A stretch of 64,000 nt of DNA. Origin: Anaerovibrio lipolyticus LB2005. Lineage in GTDB: Bacteria > Bacillota > Negativicutes > Selenomonadales > Selenomonadaceae. The DNA lies in contig NZ_JHYA01000007.1 in NCBI RefSeq assembly GCF_000621545.1, positions 1-64,000 of the forward strand, in the 5' to 3' direction. Positions 8,833-16,879 of this stretch are shown in pieces. The position numbers were made by a program, and so were the translations under genes. Under the pieces are notes generated by a model. It had not been told where the DNA came from and did not search any database. It saw nothing but the letters and a program-made list of their open reading frames with translations. The first letter of the stretch is position 1, and each line of letters begins with the position of its first letter.

Positions 8833-8867
8833 GAACTGTCGCATATATTGCGGCAGTTCTTTTTTAT
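8833..8867 (+). terminator. Terminator before phoH
   Basis: Hairpin GAACTGTCGC-ATATATT-GCGGCAGTTC followed by TTTTTT, about 100 nt after the DUF805 gene. Confidence 0.82.
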
Positions 8868-8966
8868 TTCATTTGATTACTCAATAAAATACCATTGTGT
8901 TAGGATACCAGTTGCGGTAAAATAATATGACTGAGTATTTGAAGCATTTTATAAGCGAGGTGAAAA

Positions 8967-8995
8967 CACCGTAGTTGGCAGATTAGGCTACGGTG
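8967..8995 (+). promoter_or_regulatory. Inverted repeat covering the phoH ribosome-binding site
   Basis: Perfect 8-bp arms CACCGTAG and CTACGGTG with a 13-nt loop. The right arm contains most of the GGTGA site used by the TTG start at 9001, so folding of the mRNA would hide that site. Structure is seen; a regulatory role is inferred. Confidence 0.45.
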
Positions 8996-9000
8996 AATAG

Positions 9001-9975
9001 TTGCAGAATATAGCAGAAGAAATTATTGAATTTGCCGATAGAAGCGAAGCCATGGCTTTGCTGGGAGAAAGAGACGAATATGTTCGTGTACTGATGGAGA
9101 ATTTTGACGCGCGGTTCATTAGCCGTGGAGAGGTGCTGGAAATCAGCGGTGAGTCCTCACAGGTGGAGCCGGCTGCCAAAATTATGCGGGAGCTGCAGTA
9201 CCTGTACAGACAGGGCAATGCCATCACCATGCACGAAGTAAGATATAGTATAGGCTTGGTAAAGGGTGGCAAGGGCGAGGCCCTTCACAGCTTATTTGGG
9301 GATACCATTTTGGTAACCTCCCGTGGCCGTCATGTACGCCCTAAGACTTTGGGTCAGCGTGTTTATGTGGATGCTATTAAAAGAAATTCCATCACCTTTG
9401 GTGTGGGGCCTGCGGGAACGGGAAAAACATATCTGGCGGTGGTTTTGGCCTGTGCAGCCCTTCGCAATCGTGAGGTGGAAAAGCTGATTCTTACCCGCCC
9501 GGCGGTGGAGGCTGGAGAAAAGCTGGGCTTTTTGCCAGGAGATTTGCAGGAAAAGGTTGATCCATATCTTCGTCCTCTTTACGATGCCTTGCAGGATATA
9601 TTGGGGCAGGACACATATCAGAAGCTGATGACCAAAGGGGTTATTGAGATTGCTCCCTTGGCCTATATGCGTGGCCGTACTCTGGAAAATGCCTATGTTA
9701 TTCTCGATGAGGCACAGAACACCACTGCCAAGCAGATGAAAATGTTTTTGACACGTCTTGGCTTTGGCTCCAAGATGGTGGTAACCGGTGACCCAGGGCA
9801 GATTGACTTGCCAAGGGGAGTTACCTCAGGCTTGATAGAAGCAACAAAGGTCCTTGAAAAGGTTAAGGGCATTGAAATAGTACGTATGGAAGCCATGGAT
9901 GTAATCAGACATGACGTTGTATCAAGAATAGTGGAGGCCTATGACCGTTATGAGGCTTCCCGCAAAGAAGATTAA
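9001..9975 (+). CDS. phoH: PhoH family ATPase (YbeZ type)
   Basis: A 324-residue PhoH-like P-loop ATPase with Walker A GPAGTGKT near residue 137 and Walker B with VILDEAQN near 233. An N-terminal region of about 100 residues looks like a small RNA-binding fold, as in YbeZ. The family is linked to RNA metabolism and ribosome maturation and is usually encoded just before ybeY, as here. The start is TTG at 9001, directly after an in-frame TAG and 4 nt after GGTGA; a shorter form from ATG 9052 would cut into conserved sequence. It leads an apparent operon phoH - ybeY-era - recO. Confidence 0.92.
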   Translation: MQNIAEEIIEFADRSEAMALLGERDEYVRVLMENFDARFISRGEVLEISGESSQVEPAAKIMRELQYLYRQGNAITMHEVRYSIGLVKGGKGEALHSLFGDTILVTSRGRHVRPKTLGQRVYVDAIKRNSITFGVGPAGTGKTYLAVVLACAALRNREVEKLILTRPAVEAGEKLGFLPGDLQEKVDPYLRPLYDALQDILGQDTYQKLMTKGVIEIAPLAYMRGRTLENAYVILDEAQNTTAKQMKMFLTRLGFGSKMVVTGDPGQIDLPRGVTSGLIEATKVLEKVKGIEIVRMEAMDVIRHDVVSRIVEAYDRYEASRKED

Positions 9976-9990
9976 TAGGAGAATTTGCCA

Positions 9991-11463
9991 ATGGATGTTA
10001 TTATCAGCCGTGAGCCTGAAGATTTAAAGCTGGAGCCGGAAATTGAGGAAATTGTGCGCAATGCTGCCGAGGTTACTGGGCCTCTTTATGGAGTGGAAAA
10101 TGGGGAGGTAAGCATTACCCTCACCAATAATGAATATATCCATGAGCTTAACAATAAATATCGTGGGCTGGACCGTCCTACTGATGTACTGTCCTTTGCC
10201 TTTGCAGATAGTCAGGAGGATGAGCCTGAGATAGAGGGCGGTCTGGAGACTGAGATTTTGGGAGATATTATTATTTCCGTGGAAAAGGCTCAGGAGCAGG
10301 CCAAGGAATATGGTCACAGCCTTAAAAGGGAGCTGTCCTTCCTTACAGTTCATGGCATGCTTCATCTTATGGGGTATGACCATATGGATGAGGAAGAACG
10401 CCTTGAAATGGAGGAGGAGCAGCGTTATGTAATGGGTAAGCTGGGTATAAGCCGGGATGACGGTGATGACAAGGATATGCAGCTTCCACTGGCTCAGGCC
10501 CCTGATGTTGTAAAGGGCAAGGGCGTAGAAATTGATATAAATTCTATTCCTAAAAACGAGCCAAAGAAATTGCCAAAGGATTATAAGTCCGGCTTTGTGG
10601 CAGTAATCGGCCGTCCTAATGTGGGCAAGTCCACTTTGATAAACAGCCTTATCGGCCAGAAAATCGCCATTATGTCCGATAAGCCTCAGACTACCCGCAA
10701 CAGAATTATGTGTGTGCTGACCAAGCCAGATGCCCAGCTGGTATTTTTGGATACTCCTGGTATTCATAAGCCTATTGATAAGCTGGGAGAATACATGGTA
10801 AAGGCTGCTGAAGGTACTTTGCAGGAGGTTGACGCCATTATTTTCGTGGTGGATGCCAACGAGAAGTTTGGTCCTGGTGAGCATTATATTCTTGAGCGCC
10901 TCAAAGCCACTAAAAAGCCTGTTGTGTTGGCTATTAATAAGGTGGACTTGCTGGAGGACAAGGAAGCGTTGCTGCCGATTATCACCAATTATAACGGTAA
11001 GTACGATTTTGCGGCTACCGTTCCTATTTCAGCTCTGGAGGAAAACAATCTGGAGGGTTTATTGGATGAGGTAAAGAAGTACCTTCCAAAGGGACCTCAG
11101 TATTATCCGGAGGATATGGTTACTGACCAGCCGGAGCGTTTGATTATTGCGGAAATGGTCCGTGAAAAGGTGCTGCATCTTACCCGTGATGAGGTGCCTC
11201 ATTCCATTGCTGTTGATGTGGATGAAATGAAGATTCGTGACAACGGGGATAATTATGTCCGGGTGACCATTTATGTGGAGCGTGATTCCCAAAAGGGTAT
11301 CATTATTGGCAAGAAGGGTGCCATGCTGAAGGAAATCGGTGCCCAGGCCCGTCAGGATGTTCAAATGCTCCTGGGAGGTAAGGTGTTCCTTGACCTTTGG
11401 GTTAAGGTAAAGAAGGATTGGCGTAACCGCGACAATATCCTTAAAGGATTCGGTTTTGAATAA
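9991..11463 (+). CDS. era: YbeY-Era fusion: rRNA-maturation endoribonuclease fused to GTPase Era
   Basis: One uninterrupted frame of about 490 residues holds two proteins that are normally separate. Residues 1-155 are YbeY, with the zinc-binding H-x3-H-x5-H motif in HGMLHLMGYDH near 120-130. After an acidic and then Pro/Lys-rich linker (about 155-198) comes a full Era: G1 GRPNVGKS near 207, G3 DTPG, G4 NKVD, then the KH domain with GIIIGKKGAMLKEIG near 437. YbeY acts in 16S rRNA 3'-end maturation and quality control; Era binds the same 3' end during 30S assembly. ATG 9991 lies 9 nt after AGGAG; a TTG 6 nt upstream is too close to it. No internal ribosome site is evident in the linker. The stop overlaps recO. 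Confidence 0.95.
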   Translation: MDVIISREPEDLKLEPEIEEIVRNAAEVTGPLYGVENGEVSITLTNNEYIHELNNKYRGLDRPTDVLSFAFADSQEDEPEIEGGLETEILGDIIISVEKAQEQAKEYGHSLKRELSFLTVHGMLHLMGYDHMDEEERLEMEEEQRYVMGKLGISRDDGDDKDMQLPLAQAPDVVKGKGVEIDINSIPKNEPKKLPKDYKSGFVAVIGRPNVGKSTLINSLIGQKIAIMSDKPQTTRNRIMCVLTKPDAQLVFLDTPGIHKPIDKLGEYMVKAAEGTLQEVDAIIFVVDANEKFGPGEHYILERLKATKKPVVLAINKVDLLEDKEALLPIITNYNGKYDFAATVPISALEENNLEGLLDEVKKYLPKGPQYYPEDMVTDQPERLIIAEMVREKVLHLTRDEVPHSIAVDVDEMKIRDNGDNYVRVTIYVERDSQKGIIIGKKGAMLKEIGAQARQDVQMLLGGKVFLDLWVKVKKDWRNRDNILKGFGFE

Positions 11464-12200
11464 TGGGACAGTATCAGACTGATGCCCTGGTGCTGGGGGT
11501 AAAGAACTGGGGCGAAGCAGATAAAATAATTACCCTGCTTTCCCGTGAGCATGGGAAAATAACGGCAACGGCCTTTGGCTGTCGTCGCCCTAAAAGCCCT
11601 TTGGCGGGAGCCTTGCAGATGTTCAATGAGGTGGATATCCAGCTTACCAAGGGCAATCGTCTGGATACCGTTCGCCAGGCTTCCTTAAAGCATGCCAACC
11701 GCACAATGAGTACGGATTTTTCAGCCATGGCCTATGGGGCTTTTGTGGCGGAGCTGGCCACAAACTTGGCGGTGGAGGGCTTTCCTCAGAGTGATATGTA
11801 CGATAAGCTGTTGGAGGTCTTTAACGCCTTTGGCAGCCGCAATCCAAGAATTGCGGCTCTGGCGGCGGCTTTTCAGATTCTGGAATTTTCCGGTATGCAG
11901 CTTTCCTATGAAAGATGTGTCAGAAGCGGTCTGGATATTGAGGGCGACGCCTTTTTTTCCATTCAGGAGGGGGGAGCATTGCTTCCGAAAATGGTGCAGC
12001 CAGATGATAAGGGGATTATGGAATACCCTGAAGCTATGCGGGTATTTATTGGCCAGCTTTTGAAGCTAAATTGGCTGGAAAAGCCAGCCTTTAAGGTTAG
12101 CGGCAGTATTATGGTCCAGGCTGAATCCCTGTTATTGGGGTATTTATACAGCATGTTTGGTAAGCCTATGAAATCCTTGAAATTTATTCAACAGCTGTGA
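11463..12200 (+). CDS. recO: DNA repair protein RecO
   Basis: A 245-residue RecO homologue with the N-terminal OB-fold (QTDALVLGVKNWGEADKI) and the helical C-terminal domain. RecO loads RecA on gapped single-stranded DNA together with RecR. Only one cysteine remains in the region where many RecO proteins have a zinc site (YERCVRSG), so zinc binding is probably lost, as in E. coli RecO. The ATG shares bases with the stop codon of the fusion gene (TAATG), implying coupled translation. The era-recO order is usual in Firmicutes. Confidence 0.92.
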   Translation: MGQYQTDALVLGVKNWGEADKIITLLSREHGKITATAFGCRRPKSPLAGALQMFNEVDIQLTKGNRLDTVRQASLKHANRTMSTDFSAMAYGAFVAELATNLAVEGFPQSDMYDKLLEVFNAFGSRNPRIAALAAAFQILEFSGMQLSYERCVRSGLDIEGDAFFSIQEGGALLPKMVQPDDKGIMEYPEAMRVFIGQLLKLNWLEKPAFKVSGSIMVQAESLLLGYLYSMFGKPMKSLKFIQQL

Positions 12201-12202
12201 TA

Positions 12203-12240
12203 CCTGCTCCGCCATTCGGGCACCCCAGAGGGGAAGGCTA
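12203..12240 (+). repeat. Short palindromic intergenic element, degenerate copy 1
   Basis: Directly after recO: two small hairpins in a row (GCC-ATTCG-GGC, then CCCC-AGA-GGGG) ending in GGGGAAGGC. A similar but longer sequence lies at 30200-30247. They look like degenerate copies of a dispersed extragenic element. Confidence 0.4.
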
Positions 12241-12250
12241 TTTTGCAAAA

Positions 12251-12297
12251 AAAGAGGGATGAACCCAAATATCACATTTGGGACATCCCTTTTTCGT
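12251..12297. terminator. Bidirectional terminator between recO and rubrerythrin
   Basis: Nested stems GGGATG/CATCCC and CCCAAAT/ATTTGGG, with A-run on the left and T-run on the right, lie between the convergent recO and rubrerythrin genes. Confidence 0.85.
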
Positions 12298-12301
12298 TTA
12301 A

Positions 12302-12850
12302 TTATTTACCGAAGTATCTCTTTAACAGACCTTCAAAGCCCTTGCAATGACGTGCCTCGTCCTTGCACATTTCATGAACGGTGTCATGGATAGCGTCAAG
12401 ATTCAGCTTCTTGGCATGAACTGCCAGTTTCTTCTTGCCCTCGCAGGCACCAAACTCAGCATCAACACGCATCTTTAGATTTTTCTCTGTGCTGTCGGTT
12501 AACACCTCACCCAGCAGCTCTGCAAATTTTGCTGCATGCTCAGCTTCTTCCCAAGCATAACGCTTGAAGGCCTCTGCTACTTCAGGATAGCCTTCACGGT
12601 CAGCTACACGGGACATTGCCAGATACATACCAACCTCGGTGCATTCGCCGTTGAAGTTCTGCTTCAGCCCTTCAACAATTTCGGAGTCAACACCCTGAGC
12701 TACACCCAGCTTGTGCTCATCAGCTAACTGCTGACCGCCTTCTTCCATTTTGTTGAACTTTTCAGAACCAACATGGCAGATAGGGCACTCATCTGGTGGA
12801 GCATCTCCCTCGTGAACGTAACCACAAACGCTGCATACATATTTAGCCAT
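12302..12850 (-). CDS. rbr: Rubrerythrin with N-terminal rubredoxin domain (reverse rubrerythrin)
   Basis: A 182-residue non-haem iron protein that reduces hydrogen peroxide in anaerobes. The rubredoxin-like iron site comes first (CSVCGYVH at residues 5-12, CPICH near 22), followed by a four-helix ferritin-like domain with diiron ligands in [16 protein letters not shown] and DEARH. In classical rubrerythrin the rubredoxin domain is C-terminal, so this is the reversed architecture. ATG 12850 on the minus strand lies behind AAGGAGGT. It is downstream of and in the same direction as the phytase gene, but with a 114-nt gap containing an AT-rich TATAAT-like stretch, so it probably has its own promoter. 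Confidence 0.95.
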   Translation of the reverse strand: MAKYVCSVCGYVHEGDAPPDECPICHVGSEKFNKMEEGGQQLADEHKLGVAQGVDSEIVEGLKQNFNGECTEVGMYLAMSRVADREGYPEVAEAFKRYAWEEAEHAAKFAELLGEVLTDSTEKNLKMRVDAEFGACEGKKKLAVHAKKLNLDAIHDTVHEMCKDEARHCKGFEGLLKRYFGK

Positions 12851-12964
12851 ACTGTACCTCCTTAATAATAGTACACACACTCAGCTTCTTACATATAATT
12901 ATATCGAAAATGGTGCAAAAATAAAGAATAATTTGACATTTTTCACGAATCGTATTTGCTATTT

Positions 12965-13963
12965 TTAGGACTTACTTTTTTGAGCGTTATCTACTCTGCT
13001 ATTTTGGGCCTTCATCCATTGGGAGTAAGGCTGTGCATATTTATTTCTGTGATTGGCCTGTACATAAGCATAGAAGTTACGAACCTGTTGGGCACGTTTG
13101 CGAATTTCCTCGCCCTTCCAATTATTCTTTTTTCCTGGAGCGAACAAATTCGTGCCACCCAAAGCATGCTGCCGTGCCACAATATCATCCAAAGCTACAT
13201 CCGGATTGCATAGAATGTCATAGAATACCATGAAGGTTGTAGTACGTCCATGTCCTGCATGGCAATGAAAATGCAGCCAGGAATTGGAAGGAAGATTTTT
13301 GTAGAAGTTCATAAATTCATCTATATCCTCATCGCTAGGTGCACATTGGTCTGCAATAGGAATGCGTTTATAATGTATTCCCAGCCGTGCAGTGATTGCT
13401 TCCTCAGTTTCAATCTGCTCCACCTTTACAGTGGAAGCAGTAAACAGCTTTGTATCTGTTTTGCCCAAAGGAACAAAGGTTATTTCCTGGCCCATTATGG
13501 ATTGTAATGCTTTTTCCTCAGCCTGTGGTACTGCTGCGGAAGCCAGGTTACGGTTGCCTAAATTTTTTTTGAAGTAATGGCTTACGGCAAATTCACCGTT
13601 GACAAAGCCGTGGGATTCTTTCCGTAAATCCACCATATAGATGACCGCATTTTTGCCAGCATGCTCGTAAATTTTATCCCTGATCATGGAGAGTCCAAAA
13701 CCAGAAAATTCTGCACTGGCAGAACATCTTAGGGTGTCCATTCCCTTACGGGATGGCACAGAATTTAAATCCTGCGGAAATTCATCTGTCATAAATCTTA
13801 AGCTGCGGGGGAGTACGGCTCCTGGCTTGGAATCAAGTCGCCAAATAGGTGCCTCCTGTTTTTCAGCGGCCTGGGCTGTTGCCATTAGCATAATAAGCAG
13901 AGAACAGACCACAGCAAATATACTGCAAGCGGATTTCTCTATTCGATTTTTTTTCATTAACAT
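12965..13963 (-). CDS. Secreted PTP-like myo-inositol phosphatase (phytase)
   Basis: A 332-residue protein with signal peptide (cleavage likely after ATAQA near residue 33) and a cysteine-phosphatase P-loop HCHAGHGRTTT, matching HC-x5-R-T. This signature and fold region are typical of PTP-like phytases such as that of Selenomonas ruminantium, which remove phosphates from inositol hexakisphosphate outside the cytoplasm. The active-site Cys and Arg are intact. Minus-strand ATG 13963 sits 10 nt after AGGAGGT; an ATG two codons later is a less well-spaced alternative. Inositol polyphosphate as substrate is inference from the family. Confidence 0.9.
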   Translation of the reverse strand: MLMKKNRIEKSACSIFAVVCSLLIMLMATAQAAEKQEAPIWRLDSKPGAVLPRSLRFMTDEFPQDLNSVPSRKGMDTLRCSASAEFSGFGLSMIRDKIYEHAGKNAVIYMVDLRKESHGFVNGEFAVSHYFKKNLGNRNLASAAVPQAEEKALQSIMGQEITFVPLGKTDTKLFTASTVKVEQIETEEAITARLGIHYKRIPIADQCAPSDEDIDEFMNFYKNLPSNSWLHFHCHAGHGRTTTFMVFYDILCNPDVALDDIVARQHALGGTNLFAPGKKNNWKGEEIRKRAQQVRNFYAYVQANHRNKYAQPYSQWMKAQNSRVDNAQKSKS

Positions 13964-14073
13964 AAATTATGCAACCTCCTATCGTCTTGAATCTTCATTC
14001 GGTTTTGTACTTAGGTAAATTCCACATGTGCAGAAAAAATCCTGCTGCTACTTCAGTATGCGGGCGTTATAAT

Positions 14074-14102
14074 TTGTAGTTGCATGGCAAATATGATAAA
14101 AT
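14074..14102 (+). promoter_or_regulatory. Predicted promoter for tsaE-tsaB-rimI-tsaD
   Basis: TTGTAG and TAAAAT separated by 17 nt, about 60 nt before tsaE. It is the best match in the divergent phytase/tsaE gap. Confidence 0.45.
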
Positions 14103-14161
14103 TGCATGTTAGTATTATTTTGTAATATGCGTACAGAGCATGGAATTTCTAGGAGAAAACA

Positions 14162-14638
14162 ATGTTTGAAATAATTACAAAATCCCCTGAGGAAACGGCG
14201 GCCATAGGGGAGAAAATCGGCAGGCTATTTTCTGCCGGGACAGTAATTTGTCTATATGGTGATTTGGGAGCCGGCAAGACACTGTTTGTGCAGAATTTGG
14301 CCAAGGGCTTGGAGATAGATGAGGATGTTACCTCTCCTACATTTAATATAATGAATGTTTACGAAGGAAGGCTACCCCTTTATCATTTTGATTTGTATCG
14401 TCTGGAGCAGGAATATGAGCTGGAGGATATTGGCTTTTACGACTATGTGGATGATCCTGACGGTATTGTGGTTATTGAATGGGCGGACAAGTTTGCCGAC
14501 TGCCTGCCTGATGATTTTGTGTTGCTTACTATTGAAAGAACCGAAGCAGACGAAAATGAGCGTCGCCTGATTTTTGATATCAGAGGGGATGTTTATACAG
14601 ATATTTTCCGGGAGGTGGAAGGGCTGTGCCAATTTTAG
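14162..14638 (+). CDS. tsaE: tRNA t6A synthesis ATPase TsaE
   Basis: A 158-residue P-loop ATPase with Walker A GDLGAGKT near residue 37, then TSPTFNI and the IEWADKF segment typical of TsaE (YjeE). It works with TsaB and TsaD to put threonylcarbamoyl on A37 of tRNAs reading ANN codons. It is first in a compact run tsaE-tsaB-rimI-tsaD; tsaB starts inside it. Confidence 0.95.
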   Translation: MFEIITKSPEETAAIGEKIGRLFSAGTVICLYGDLGAGKTLFVQNLAKGLEIDEDVTSPTFNIMNVYEGRLPLYHFDLYRLEQEYELEDIGFYDYVDDPDGIVVIEWADKFADCLPDDFVLLTIERTEADENERRLIFDIRGDVYTDIFREVEGLCQF

Positions 14639-15345
14639 CAATGGATACTGCTACCATGGTTTCCAGCGTGGCAGTTGCAGATAATAAAAAATTACTGGCT
14701 GAATTAATTGTAGAAAATAAGCTGACCCATTCCGAGACATTGCTTCCACATGTGGAGCAGGTTCTCAATATGGCAGGGGTAAAAAAAGATGCCCTGGAGG
14801 CTGTGGCTGTAAGCGTTGGCCCAGGCTCCTTTACTGGCCTTCGTATCGGACTGGCTGCTGCAAAGGCTATAGCCTATGGTCTTAATATTCCTCTCATTGG
14901 TATTCCCACCATGGAGGGGCTGGCCTGGCATTACCCTGTTCCCGGAATAAGGGTGGCTGGCTTTATTGATGCCCAAAAGGGTAATGTATACACCGCCCAT
15001 TACATGTGGAACGGCAGTGATTTTGATGAGGTAAAGTCTATTGAGGTAGTATCTCTGGATAATGCAATTAAAATATGCAGTGATATTGATGGCCCAGTGG
15101 TGGCTGTGGGAGATATGGTTTCCAAGAAGATGACCAAGCTGGATAATCTGCCGGAAAATCTCATCATTCCACCTAAGCACACCATGATGCCGCGGGCAGC
15201 CAATATCGCCATGTCTGGTTTGAAGAAGCTGGCGGCAGGTCAGGTGGGCTCAGTGATGGATATGGAGCCTATTTATATAAGAAAGTCTGAGGCAGAGGTG
15301 CTTTGGGAAAAGCGTCAGGAAAAGCTGCAGCAGGAGGCAAAATGA
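14626..15345 (+). CDS. tsaB: tRNA t6A synthesis scaffold TsaB
   Basis: A 239-residue ASKHA-fold protein without the metal-binding motif of TsaD, starting PILAMDTATMVSSVAV and containing GPGSFTGLRIGLAAAKAIA. It dimerises with TsaD in the t6A complex. The GTG start at 14626 overlaps the end of tsaE by 13 nt. Its stop overlaps the rimI start (ATGA). Confidence 0.95.
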   Translation: MPILAMDTATMVSSVAVADNKKLLAELIVENKLTHSETLLPHVEQVLNMAGVKKDALEAVAVSVGPGSFTGLRIGLAAAKAIAYGLNIPLIGIPTMEGLAWHYPVPGIRVAGFIDAQKGNVYTAHYMWNGSDFDEVKSIEVVSLDNAIKICSDIDGPVVAVGDMVSKKMTKLDNLPENLIIPPKHTMMPRAANIAMSGLKKLAAGQVGSVMDMEPIYIRKSEAEVLWEKRQEKLQQEAK

Positions 15346-15791
15346 TTAGCTTTCGTAAAATGGTGCCTGAGGATGCTGATGCGGTGGCTGAGGTTGAAAA
15401 GCAGTGCTTTGCTACGCCATGGTCCCGCGAATCCTTCTGGCGTGATGCCTCCAGCAGTGATACCTATTATCTTCTTGCTGTTGATGAGGAAGCTGATAAC
15501 AAAGTAATCGGCTATGTGGGGTGCTGGATTTTGGCCTATGAAGGCAGTATTACCAATGTGGCCATAGCTCCAGACTATCGCCGTCAGGGAATTGGGCGGC
15601 AGATGCTCCTTAAGTTAATTGAGGAGGTTAAGGCCCGTGGGGTTACAGCTATGACTTTGGAGGCAAGGGTTTCCAATACTCCTGCTATTAAATTATATGA
15701 AGGCCTGGGCTTTAAAAGTGTAGGCCAGAGACCGAAATATTATACCAGTCCTGTGGAGGATGCCGAAATAATGTGGAATACCCATATTTAA
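15342..15791 (+). CDS. rimI: N-acetyltransferase RimI
   Basis: A 149-residue GNAT acetyltransferase with the acetyl-CoA loop RRQGIGRQ near residue 81 and the [13 protein letters not shown] segment typical of RimI, which acetylates the N terminus of ribosomal protein S18 in E. coli. ATG 15342 lies behind CAGGAGG and overlaps the tsaB stop. Its place between tsaB and tsaD is common in Firmicutes. Confidence 0.92.
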   Translation: MISFRKMVPEDADAVAEVEKQCFATPWSRESFWRDASSSDTYYLLAVDEEADNKVIGYVGCWILAYEGSITNVAIAPDYRRQGIGRQMLLKLIEEVKARGVTAMTLEARVSNTPAIKLYEGLGFKSVGQRPKYYTSPVEDAEIMWNTHI

Positions 15792-15817
15792 GGCTGGTTA
15801 TTGATATGGAGAAAAAT

Positions 15818-16858
15818 ATGGATAAGGTTAATAAGGATAAAGAAAAGATTGTTACTCTGGCCATTGAGTCCAGTTGTGATGAGACCTCGGCGGCTGTGCT
15901 GGTTGGTGGCAGAACTGTGCTTTCCAACATTATAGCTACCCAGATTCCAATACATAGAAAATTCGGAGGGGTGGTACCGGAAATTGCCTCCCGTAAGCAT
16001 ATTGTCAATGTGATGCCAGTTATTGATGAGGCTTTGGAAAAGGCCGGCGTTACTCTGCAGGATATCGATCAGGTGGCTGTAACCTACGGCCCGGGGCTTG
16101 TGGGAGCCTTGTTGGTAGGTGTATCTGCTGCCAAGGCGTTGGCCTTTACTTTGGGAGTGCCCCTTATCGGAGTAAATCATTTGGAGGGACACATTTTTGC
16201 CAATTTCCTCAGTGCTCCCGATTTAAAACCGCCATTTATGGCATTGGTAGTTTCCGGTGGACATACCTCTCTGGTTCATGTAAAGGATTATAATTCCTTC
16301 AGCCTTATGGGTCAGACCAGGGATGACGCGGCTGGGGAGGCCTTTGACAAGGTGGCAAGGGTTATGGGACTGCCATATCCTGGTGGCCCGCAGATAGATA
16401 AGCTGGCCCAGGAGGGTGACCCTATGGCCATTGACTTTCCTAGGGCATTACAGGAAAAGGGCAACTACGAATTCAGTTTCAGCGGTTTGAAGTCTGCGGT
16501 GCTTAACTATCTTAACAGCATGAAGCTGAAGGGTATTGAAGTAAATAAGGCTGATGTGGCAGCTTCTTTCCAGCATACTGTTATTGAGGTGTTGTTGGCC
16601 AAGGCTTTGGACGCTGTAAAGGAAACTGGCTGTGACACTCTGGTATTGGCCGGGGGTGTGGCCGCAAACAGCTCTTTGGAAAAGAGACTCCGTGAGGTAA
16701 CAGCCAAGAATAATATTAAATTCTATTTCCCGGATAAAATCCTTTGCACTGATAATGCTGCCATGATAGGCTGCCGGGGATACTATCAGTCCTTGGCGGG
16801 TAATTACTCAGACTTATATTTGAATGCGGTGCCGGGGCTGGCGTTACAGGATTTGTAA
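15818..16858 (+). CDS. tsaD: tRNA N6-threonylcarbamoyltransferase TsaD
   Basis: The catalytic subunit of t6A synthesis, about 346 residues, ASKHA fold. The opening [14 protein letters not shown], the metal-binding HLEGH motif and SGGHTSL are present. ATG 15818 lies 6 nt after GGAG; ATG 15806 in the same frame is possible and would add four residues. Last gene of the t6A cluster and closely followed by the histidine kinase gene (21 nt gap). Confidence 0.95.
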   Translation: MDKVNKDKEKIVTLAIESSCDETSAAVLVGGRTVLSNIIATQIPIHRKFGGVVPEIASRKHIVNVMPVIDEALEKAGVTLQDIDQVAVTYGPGLVGALLVGVSAAKALAFTLGVPLIGVNHLEGHIFANFLSAPDLKPPFMALVVSGGHTSLVHVKDYNSFSLMGQTRDDAAGEAFDKVARVMGLPYPGGPQIDKLAQEGDPMAIDFPRALQEKGNYEFSFSGLKSAVLNYLNSMKLKGIEVNKADVAASFQHTVIEVLLAKALDAVKETGCDTLVLAGGVAANSSLEKRLREVTAKNNIKFYFPDKILCTDNAAMIGCRGYYQSLAGNYSDLYLNAVPGLALQDL

Positions 16859-16879
16859 AATAACGAGGAGTTCTTTCTT

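Noticed and set aside
10440-10480. Internal start separating ybeY from era
   Set aside because: The only ATG in the linker region lies one base after an AAGGA, too close to act as a ribosome site, and there is no stop codon between the domains.
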